From an uncultured Mucilaginibacter sp. (GTDB lineage: Bacteria; Bacteroidota; Bacteroidia; Sphingobacteriales; Sphingobacteriaceae), in NCBI RefSeq assembly GCF_946479965.1, contig NZ_CAMLHX010000026.1:1-55231 (forward strand): a DNA stretch of 55,231 bases. Reading direction: 5' to 3'. Both the position numbers and the translations under genes were made by a program. The notes beneath the pieces were generated by a model. That model saw nothing but the letters and a program-made list of their open reading frames with translations, was not told the DNA's origin and did no database searches. Of this stretch, positions 49,746 to 55,231 are shown piece by piece. How positions within the stretch are numbered: the first letter of the stretch is position 1; the number at the start of each line of letters is the position of its first letter.

Positions 49746-50801
49746 TTAATCCCTGTCGCGGCTTAGCTTAGTAATGGTTAATGGATTTTCTGCCAGTTCT
49801 AAACCCTCTTTACGCCTGCCGGCAATATGTATGGCGCTAAACAACGCTTCGCGAAAGGAAATCTCTGAGGCCTGGTTTTTTCCGGCGATATCATAAGCCG
49901 TACCATGATCAGGCGATGTGCGCACAAATTTTAATCCGGCGGTAAAGTTTACACCCGATTCAAACGCGATCTGTTTAAAAGGAATAAGACCCTGGTCGTG
50001 GTACATGGCTAACACACCATCAAATTGCAGATATGTTCCGTTGGCAAAAAAGCCATCAGCCGGGTACGGACCAAAGGCCAGTATATCCGCAGCGCGGGCC
50101 TCTTCAATGGCGGGGATAATAATATCCAGCTCTTCGTGGCCCAATAAGCCGTTATCACCCGCGTGTGGATTAAGTCCCAGTACGGCTATTTTAGGTTTGC
50201 GGATCCAAAAATCCTGCTTTAGGCTGGAGTTCATCAGCTTAATTTTAGCCAGTATCTTTTCGGTAGAAATATTAGGAGCGATGTGCGATACAGGGATATG
50301 CCCGGTAACCACACCAACACGCAAAGTGTCGCTAACCAAAAACATCAGCGAATCAGCCGCTTCACCTTTTTCCTGCAAATATTCTGTATGACCGGGGAAA
50401 TTAAAGTCCTCGCTTTGTATGGTATCTTTATTAATAGGCGCGGTAACAAGCGCTGCTATCTCGCCTGATAACAGGTCGGCAGTAGCTTTTTCCAACGACG
50501 CAAAAGCATATTTTCCGGTCTCTTTATTGGGGATGCCGGGTTCTATCTTCACTTCTTCTTCCCAGCAGGTAAGCAGATTAGCGCGCTTAGGCAGCGCCTG
50601 TGAGGCATCGGTAATAATATTAAAATTAAGCTCGGTTGCTTCAATTGCTTTTTTGTAAAAAGACGCCACCTTTATATGTCCGTAAACAATAGGAGTACAA
50701 TAATTCAATATTTTGCTGTCTGCAAGTGTTTTGATGATGATCTCGAGGCCAATGCCATTTACATCACCTATGCTTATCCCTACCTTAGGTTTTTCGCTCA
50801 T
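49746..50801 (-). CDS. pdxA: 4-hydroxythreonine-4-phosphate dehydrogenase
   Basis: 351 residues, normal size. It oxidises 4-phospho-hydroxy-threonine in the pyridoxal-phosphate pathway. Conserved parts: GDVNGIGLEI at the start, FPGHTEYL with a metal His, GLNPHAGDNGLLG, YHDQGLIPFK and RTSPDHGTAYDIAGK with the remaining metal and substrate residues. It is divergent from rsmA across 65 bp, a neighbour relationship often kept in Bacteroidetes. Confidence 0.97.
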   Translation of the reverse strand: MSEKPKVGISIGDVNGIGLEIIIKTLADSKILNYCTPIVYGHIKVASFYKKAIEATELNFNIITDASQALPKRANLLTCWEEEVKIEPGIPNKETGKYAFASLEKATADLLSGEIAALVTAPINKDTIQSEDFNFPGHTEYLQEKGEAADSLMFLVSDTLRVGVVTGHIPVSHIAPNISTEKILAKIKLMNSSLKQDFWIRKPKIAVLGLNPHAGDNGLLGHEELDIIIPAIEEARAADILAFGPYPADGFFANGTYLQFDGVLAMYHDQGLIPFKQIAFESGVNFTAGLKFVRTSPDHGTAYDIAGKNQASEISFREALFSAIHIAGRRKEGLELAENPLTITKLSRDRD

Positions 50802-50866
50802 GTTGTTATTTATTCCTTGTAAAAGAACAAATATGACGTAATTTGTTCAAATATTTACACAGCACT

Positions 50867-51646
50867 ATGTCATTAGTACGGGCGAAGAAACATTTAGGTC
50901 AGCATTTTCTTACAGATAAAAACATCGCCACAAAAATTGTGGACAGCCTGCGCCCCGAAGGAAAGTACACCCAGGTGCTTGAGGTTGGCCCGGGAATGGG
51001 CATCCTGTCAGACATATTACTACAACGCGAAGGTTATGAGGTGCACCTGATAGATATTGATACCGAATCGTACGAGTTTTTGCAGAAAAAGTATCCTGAG
51101 CTAGGCCCCCGACTTATCAATGCCGATTTTTTGGCGATGGATTTTGCGGCTGCTTTTACCGGGCCGTTGGGTATCATCGGCAATTTCCCTTATAATATAT
51201 CCTCGCAGATCCTTTTTAAGATTCTGGATAACCGGCACCAGGTAGTTGAGGTAGTGGGTATGTTTCAAAAAGAAGTTGCCGAACGCTGCGCATCCAAGCC
51301 CGGCAGCAAGGAGTACGGCATTTTGAGTGTTTTTTTGCAGGCTTATTATAAGGTAGAATATCTTTTTACCGTGAAGGCAGGCGTTTTTAATCCCCCACCG
51401 AAGGTATTGTCTGCCGTTATAAGGCTAACCCGCAACAGTAATGTAGCTTTAGATTGTGATGAAAAATTGTTTTGGCAGATAGTTAAAGCTGGTTTCAATC
51501 AGCGCAGAAAAACATTGAGGAATGCGCTATCATCGCTAATTAATAAAGAGAAGATGGGAGAAGATGCAACGCTTGATCTACGAGCCGAACGCTTAAGTGT
51601 TGATGATTTTGTTGGGCTTACCCAACGGATAATGGCGGCGAGGTAG
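50867..51646 (+). CDS. rsmA: 16S rRNA dimethyladenosine transferase
   Basis: 259 residues from MSLVRAKKHLGQHF; the frame is open 24 bp upstream but the family begins here. It dimethylates the two adjacent adenines of helix 45 in 16S rRNA, using SAM. Motifs: GQHFLTD, LEVGPGMGIL (SAM loop) and NFPYNISSQILFK (motif IV, NxPY), plus the C-terminal basic domain. It converges on a receiver gene with 4 bp between. Confidence 0.96.
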   Translation: MSLVRAKKHLGQHFLTDKNIATKIVDSLRPEGKYTQVLEVGPGMGILSDILLQREGYEVHLIDIDTESYEFLQKKYPELGPRLINADFLAMDFAAAFTGPLGIIGNFPYNISSQILFKILDNRHQVVEVVGMFQKEVAERCASKPGSKEYGILSVFLQAYYKVEYLFTVKAGVFNPPPKVLSAVIRLTRNSNVALDCDEKLFWQIVKAGFNQRRKTLRNALSSLINKEKMGEDATLDLRAERLSVDDFVGLTQRIMAAR

Positions 51647-51650
51647 CTTA

Positions 51651-52058
51651 TTATTCAGCAAACATCTCTTTTATCTTATCCACACTAAGTGGTTTCGAGA
51701 TAAAATTCTTTACCAGCGGATAGGATTTGGCTTTGTTAATGTCGTTACTGAAAACCGACGAAGAGATAATAAATATTTTGGTTTTTCCTAAAGGATCAAT
51801 ATTAAGGCGCCTGTATTCATCTAAAAACTCCCATCCATTCATTATAGGCATGTTGATATCCAGCAGAATAAAGTCGGGCAGCTCGTTGGGATCCCTTTTT
51901 TGTATCTGAAGCAACTCATCAATTGCAAACCTGCCGTTAAGGCACGCCGATATCTCAGTGCTCTCAATTGCCTTCTTTATTAGCTTGATAGAAATGAAGT
52001 TATTAATCTCATCATCATCAACTAACAGGATGCTTACAGGTTTACTATCGGCGCTCAT
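51651..52058 (-). CDS. Single-domain response regulator (Rcp1-like receiver)
   Basis: 135 residues, receiver only. Asp14-Asp16 acidic patch, phospho-acceptor Asp67 in FILLDINMPIMNGWEF, Ser99/Ser100 at the switch, and Lys122 in ISKPL. It is a paralogue of the receiver at 15481-15888. No kinase or output gene is adjacent. Third stand-alone receiver in this window. Confidence 0.9.
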   Translation of the reverse strand: MSADSKPVSILLVDDDEINNFISIKLIKKAIESTEISACLNGRFAIDELLQIQKRDPNELPDFILLDINMPIMNGWEFLDEYRRLNIDPLGKTKIFIISSSVFSNDINKAKSYPLVKNFISKPLSVDKIKEMFAE

Positions 52059-52229
52059 ACAAAGTTTATACGTAGGGATTTTAAAAAGGTTATATTCCTG
52101 TTAGTTGTATACGAAAAAAAAATTCAGATGGTTTCTATCTCAAACAAATATAGTTTTAAGTGCAATATTAAGTAGTGTCATATCAATATAATGATGAAAA
52201 AATAAAACGCAATGTAGTTGCATTTATAT

Positions 52230-52237
52230 TATCTTTG
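52230..52237 (+). promoter_or_regulatory. -7 promoter box before merC (TATCTTTG)
   Basis: TATCTTTG fits TAnnTTTG. The predicted start of transcription is within a few bases of the GTG at 52242, so the merC mRNA may be nearly leaderless, or translation may begin at the ATG at 52284. A good -33 element is not seen. Confidence 0.45.
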
Positions 52238-52241
52238 TGCC

Positions 52242-52679
52242 GTGAAATCGAAAAGGCGTCATTCAAGACTTGACCACATAGGTATGACAGCGTCTACGCT
52301 TTGCGCGGTGCATTGCGCTATAGTGCCGCTGATGCTTACCTTTTTACCACTTGCCGGCTTTGGTTTTTTAACGAATCCGCTGTTTGAGTGGGGCATGATA
52401 TCATTGGCTTTACTGTTGGGGGTGTCTTCAATTTTTATGGCTTATTTTCGTACACACCGCCGGGCGCTGCCGCTGTTGCTGCTTTTAGCTGGCTTTGCAA
52501 TGATCATATTAGGACATATTTATCTGCTAACCTGGGCCGAGGCCATTGTGGTACCTGCAGGGGGCCTCATTATTGCACTGGCTCACTTTTTGAACTATAA
52601 ATATGTTGACAAGTGCAGCACCGAGTCGCATTTTTTTCATTTAAACCACAACAGGCGGGCGGGACATATACACGATTGA
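52242..52679 (+). CDS. MerC-domain membrane protein
   Basis: 145 residues from GTG at 52242; a further TTG 24 bp upstream overlaps the promoter box and is rejected. Four hydrophobic segments. The first carries STLCAVHC, the paired-cysteine motif of MerC mercury uptake proteins. The C-terminal tail has several His (SHFFHLNHNRRAGHIHD), possibly a second metal site. No other mer genes are near. With the Fur-type gene following 68 bp later, zinc or iron handling is as likely as mercury. Confidence 0.8.
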   Translation: MKSKRRHSRLDHIGMTASTLCAVHCAIVPLMLTFLPLAGFGFLTNPLFEWGMISLALLLGVSSIFMAYFRTHRRALPLLLLLAGFAMIILGHIYLLTWAEAIVVPAGGLIIALAHFLNYKYVDKCSTESHFFHLNHNRRAGHIHD

Positions 52680-52713
52680 AAATTCATTGTTTTTAATCCG
52701 GTGTTATTGTTAG

Positions 52714-52721
52714 TAAATTTG
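52714..52721 (+). promoter_or_regulatory. -7 promoter box before the Fur-family gene (TAAATTTG)
   Basis: TAAATTTG fits TAnnTTTG and lies 26 bp before the ATG, which suggests that the regulator gene has its own promoter in addition to any read-through from merC. No clear -33 at the usual spacing. Confidence 0.5.
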
Positions 52722-52747
52722 CTGCTCTGTTTATTATTCCTACAACA

Positions 52748-53179
52748 ATGGCACATACACATAATAGTGAACAACATTTTGAGCATTTGCTAAAAAGGCA
52801 TAATCTTAAACGTACCGAACCACGGTTAAGGGTACTTTCTATGCTATCGGCAAAAAATGTGGCTACGTCGCAGCCTGATCTGGAAGGCGTTATTGGCGAT
52901 GTGGACCGGGTAACTTTATACAGAATTTTAAGCGCCTTTGAAGAAAAAGGCATTATCCATAAGGTTTTTGACCTTAACGGCACGGCAAACTACGCGCTGT
53001 GTTCTTCTGACTGTGATGAGCACGATCACCGAGATGAACACCTGCATTTTAACTGCACGGCATGTAATAATGTTTACTGCCTTGATGACCATGATTTCCC
53101 CCAAATAACGCTTCCTCCAGGCTTTAAACTGGAAAGCTTTAATTTCACCGCAACCGGTTTATGCCCCAAATGCAGCTAA
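52748..53179 (+). CDS. Fur-family metal-dependent transcriptional regulator
   Basis: 143 residues. N-terminal winged helix (about 10-85: LKRTEPRLRVLSMLS, DRVTLYRILSAFEEKGIIHK), then a metal-binding dimerisation domain with HDHRDEHLHFNCTACNNVYCLDD and a final CPKC. The two CxxC pairs form the structural zinc site. The His-rich HDHRDEHLH strip looks like the regulatory site. Zur, Fur and PerR cannot be told apart with certainty; the neighbouring merC suggests zinc or another soft metal. Confidence 0.9.
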   Translation: MAHTHNSEQHFEHLLKRHNLKRTEPRLRVLSMLSAKNVATSQPDLEGVIGDVDRVTLYRILSAFEEKGIIHKVFDLNGTANYALCSSDCDEHDHRDEHLHFNCTACNNVYCLDDHDFPQITLPPGFKLESFNFTATGLCPKCS

Positions 53180-53228
53180 ACCATTGTAAGTTTTTTCGGT
53201 CATATTCGTAGCCAAAGCAAACCCATTA

Positions 53229-54041
53229 ATGCATAAACACCATACGCGCTTTAGATCAGGATTAATAAGTTTAGCGCTATTTGCAGGATATCTGTCTTTA
53301 AGTTCTTTTACTATAAATGCAGATACCACAAAAACTACATTTAAGTTTAAAACCATTGTGATTGATGCCGGGCACGGCGGAAAAGACCCAGGTGCGCACG
53401 GAGAGTTTGCGCGCGAAAAAACGGTGGCCCTATCTATCGCCAAAAAACTCCGGGAGGCGCTAAAGGCCCAGATTCCGGGTTTAAATATTGTGATGACCCG
53501 CAGCGACGATACTTTTATTGAGTTGAACCGCCGATCCCAAATAGCCAACAAAGCAAACGGAAACTTATTTATATCCATACACTGCAACTCGTCGCCCGAA
53601 AGACCGGGCCGTACCAAAGGGGTGATGTTATTGGTGTATAAGTACAGTAAGGTTGCGTACCAGGCAGAGGCAATACGCGAAAACGCTTCTATCTATCTGG
53701 AGAAAGACTATAAAGAGACATACAAAACTTACGATAGCAGCGATCCCATTAATCGCATTATTTTAAATGCTTTTCTTCAAAAATACCGCAAGTACAGCAT
53801 CCTGTTTGGCGATTTGGTGAATAAAGAGTTTAAAGGCGGTGGCCGGCAGAGCATAGGCGTAAAAGAGCAAGACGTTTTTGTACTAGCCCATACCGGAATG
53901 CCTGCTATTCTGGTTGAAACCGGTTTTATTAACCACCCCGAGGAAGAAAAATATCTTTCATCGGATGAAGGGCAGGACGAAATTGTGCAGGGTATCGTTC
54001 GCGCTGTTAAAACCTATAAAACCAGTACTACCGCGCAATAA
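53229..54041 (+). CDS. N-acetylmuramoyl-L-alanine amidase (Amidase_3)
   Basis: 270 residues with a signal peptide (about 1-32). The zinc amidase domain begins at VIDAGHGGKDPGA (first His ligand), continues with SIHCNSSP (second His) and ends with PAILVETGFINHPEE, which carries the catalytic Glu. It cuts the bond between MurNAc and the stem peptide in the periplasm, as AmiC does. No AMIN or LysM targeting domain is present. It is followed by the fluoride riboswitch. Confidence 0.93.
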   Translation: MHKHHTRFRSGLISLALFAGYLSLSSFTINADTTKTTFKFKTIVIDAGHGGKDPGAHGEFAREKTVALSIAKKLREALKAQIPGLNIVMTRSDDTFIELNRRSQIANKANGNLFISIHCNSSPERPGRTKGVMLLVYKYSKVAYQAEAIRENASIYLEKDYKETYKTYDSSDPINRIILNAFLQKYRKYSILFGDLVNKEFKGGGRQSIGVKEQDVFVLAHTGMPAILVETGFINHPEEEKYLSSDEGQDEIVQGIVRAVKTYKTSTTAQ

Positions 54042-54058
54042 AATTTTATATCTTTACT

Positions 54059-54114
54059 TAACGGAAATGGTGTCTTCCGATTTGAACCGCCCTAAAAAGC
54101 TGATGGCGCCTGCA
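54059..54114 (+). ncRNA. Fluoride riboswitch (crcB motif) aptamer
   Basis: The pattern CGGAA-ATGGTGTC-TTCCG (54062-54079), AACCGCC (54085-54091) and GCTGATGGCGCCTGC (54099-54113) follows the conserved fluoride-aptamer layout: a first stem, the GATGG/AACCGCC core, and the GCTGATGgCNCCTRC end with its pseudoknot. It stands 58 nt before the start codon of a CLC-type antiporter gene and is followed by an intrinsic terminator as expression platform. Both downstream partners fit fluoride control. Recognised by consensus, not by a covariance search. Confidence 0.88.
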
Positions 54115-54130
54115 AAAATTAACGCTATAC

Positions 54131-54164
54131 ATCGCCTTGCTAAAACAGGCGATCAATATTTTTT
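54131..54164 (+). terminator. Riboswitch expression-platform terminator
   Basis: ATCGCCT (54131-54137) pairs with AGGCGAT (54147-54153) around a 9-nt loop, followed by CAATATTTTTT. It lies between the fluoride aptamer and the antiporter start codon, 7 nt before the ATG. In such switches fluoride binding prevents this stem from ending transcription. Confidence 0.75.
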
Positions 54165-54171
54165 GTAGGAC

Positions 54172-55231
54172 ATGAACACTAATTTAAAATTCCCTTCTGT
54201 TTCTCTTAACACACTAAAACATATTATTCGTTGGACGGCTATTACTGCGCCCGTAGCTGTGGCTATTGGCAGCATGGTTGCCCTGTTTTTATGGCTGCTT
54301 AATTGGGCCATACATTTTAGGTTTAGTCACCCCTGGTTGCTTTATGTTTTACCGCTGGCGGGTGTAGCTATATGGTTCACATATAAAAAGTGGGGTGGCG
54401 CGTCTGACAAGGGCAACAACCTGATAATGGAAGAAATACACACGCCGGGTGGCGGTGTGCCTAAACGGCTGGCACCTTTAGTGCTTGTGGCTACTGTAGT
54501 TACGCACCTTTTTGGCGGATCGGCCGGGCGCGAAGGAACTGCAGTGCAAATGGGGGGTAGTATAGCACAATTTTTCAGCAAGCAGTTTAAGTTAAATGCC
54601 ACTGATACACGCATTATGCTCACCGCAGGTGTTGCAGCCGGATTTGGCGCGGTTTTCGGAACACCTTTGGCCGGGGCCATATTTGCGCTGGAAGTACTTG
54701 CCATTGGTCGCATTCAATACGATGCCTTACTGGCCTGCCTTATCGCTGCCATTATCGGCGACCTGACGGTAAGCGCCTGGGGTATTCATCATACCGCTTA
54801 CCATATTGATATTGTACCGGCAACCCAGAACGCGCTTTCGCCTTATTTCAATTTGGATATGTTGCTGCTATTAAAGGTTATTGCAGCGGCAGTAATATTT
54901 GGCATTACCAGCCGGCTGTTTGCACAGGCCGTTCATGCCGTAAAAAACACTTTAAACAAATTTATTGCTCCGGAATGGCTTGTCCCTGCAATCGGCGGTG
55001 TATTAATAATAGCGCTAACATTTATTATCGGCAAACCCGATTATTTGAGCCTGGGCGTTGATGCTGAATATCCCGGTGCGGTAACTATCCCCTCCGCTTT
55101 TAGTTTATCCGGAGCCCATACCTGGAGCTGGTTATGGAAAACCATTTATACCGCAATAACCCTGGGCTCGGGCTTTAAAGGTGGCGAGGTGACTCCGCTA
55201 TTTTATATTGGCGCAACTTTAGGCAATACCT
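54172..55231 (+). CDS. CLC-F type fluoride/proton antiporter, 3' truncated by window
   Basis: 353 codons are visible and the frame runs off the window end. Multi-helix CLC protein. The gating glutamate is Glu121 in GGSAGREGTAVQMGG. The Cl-binding GSGIP loop of ordinary CLCs is replaced by GNNLI (81-85), and the third loop is GFKGGEVTP (Glu339, Thr341). GREGT and GGEVTP mark the CLC-F subclass that expels fluoride in exchange for protons, whose close relatives are often under fluoride riboswitches. The riboswitch upstream agrees. ATG at 54172 follows a TAGGA purine stretch. Confidence 0.88.
   Translation, partial: MNTNLKFPSVSLNTLKHIIRWTAITAPVAVAIGSMVALFLWLLNWAIHFRFSHPWLLYVLPLAGVAIWFTYKKWGGASDKGNNLIMEEIHTPGGGVPKRLAPLVLVATVVTHLFGGSAGREGTAVQMGGSIAQFFSKQFKLNATDTRIMLTAGVAAGFGAVFGTPLAGAIFALEVLAIGRIQYDALLACLIAAIIGDLTVSAWGIHHTAYHIDIVPATQNALSPYFNLDMLLLLKVIAAAVIFGITSRLFAQAVHAVKNTLNKFIAPEWLVPAIGGVLIIALTFIIGKPDYLSLGVDAEYPGAVTIPSAFSLSGAHTWSWLWKTIYTAITLGSGFKGGEVTPLFYIGATLGNT

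Noticed and set aside
49918..50391. 157-codon plus-strand frame
   Set aside because: Antisense to pdxA; no protein-like composition.
53914..54168. 84-codon plus-strand frame after the amidase domain
   Set aside because: It overlaps the amidase end in another frame and runs through the fluoride aptamer and terminator, which explain the sequence better.

Overview
The window is about 55 kb of a Bacteroidetes chromosome, most likely Sphingobacteriaceae and Mucilaginibacter- or Pedobacter-like. The grounds are: a type IX secretion type-B sorting domain, two GLPGLI-family proteins, a carboxypeptidase-regulatory-like/DUF5686 outer-membrane protein, an OMP beta-barrel receptor, a TlpA-like thiol oxidoreductase, and Bacteroidetes promoters of the TAnnTTTG type. 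The genus is inferred from gene content only. No rRNA, tRNA, CRISPR array, prophage or complete insertion sequence was seen.

Layout. 1-6.4 kb: the 3' end of feoB, a GT51 transglycosylase with an AsmA-like N-terminus, a run of two zinc metallopeptidases (MtfA-like, SprT-like) around an esterase, and a single-domain response regulator. 6.4-14.2 kb: secreted and periplasmic proteins (beta-propeller, bicupin, large VCBS-repeat T9SS cargo, TPR protein, lipoprotein serine hydrolase). 14.3-16.8 kb: YbaB, UPF0173 hydrolase, response regulator, OmpA lipoprotein. 16.9-22.1 kb: a metal/oxidative-stress flavoured block (HYC_CC_PP-like protein, outer-membrane protein, OxyR with both redox cysteines, Tag glycosylase, AraC regulator with a siderophore-interacting protein). 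22.2-25.1 kb: polA. 25.4-33.8 kb: an envelope cluster on the minus strand (OMP receptor, two GLPGLI proteins, BlaR1-like M56 protease, BlaI repressor, TlpA protein). 34-41.2 kb: TetR, a degenerate Rieske-like lipoprotein, pheS, kbl, a DUF5686 protein and murF. 41.6-45.5 kb: a six-gene minus-strand CreD cluster with its own winged-helix regulator and a ferritin-like protein. 45.7-47.4 kb: the cysE-cysM cysteine operon, then a GIY-YIG nuclease between two palindromic repeats. 47.9-52.1 kb: DEAD helicase, CBS protein, pdxA, rsmA, response regulator. 52.2-55.2 kb: merC-fur, an amidase, and a fluoride riboswitch driving a CLC-F type fluoride/proton antiporter cut by the window end.

The less ordinary signal is mostly non-coding. 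(1) Three intergenic regions (7.65-7.82, 25.15-25.38, 41.33-41.55 kb) carry diverged copies of one element built of GSAACACTTT units. The paired arms covary between copies (GTGTTCC/GGAACAC versus GTGTTGC/GCAACAC), and two copies share an ACTTATAAGT palindrome. (2) Two palindromic repeats of the TGTCATTGCGAGG type bracket the GIY-YIG gene. (3) A 17-bp inverted repeat sits exactly 9 nt before two start codons of the CreD cluster, next to the gene of a likely cognate regulator. (4) Clear operators lie in the blaI promoter and before the TlpA gene. (5) The fluoride riboswitch with its terminator is well preserved.
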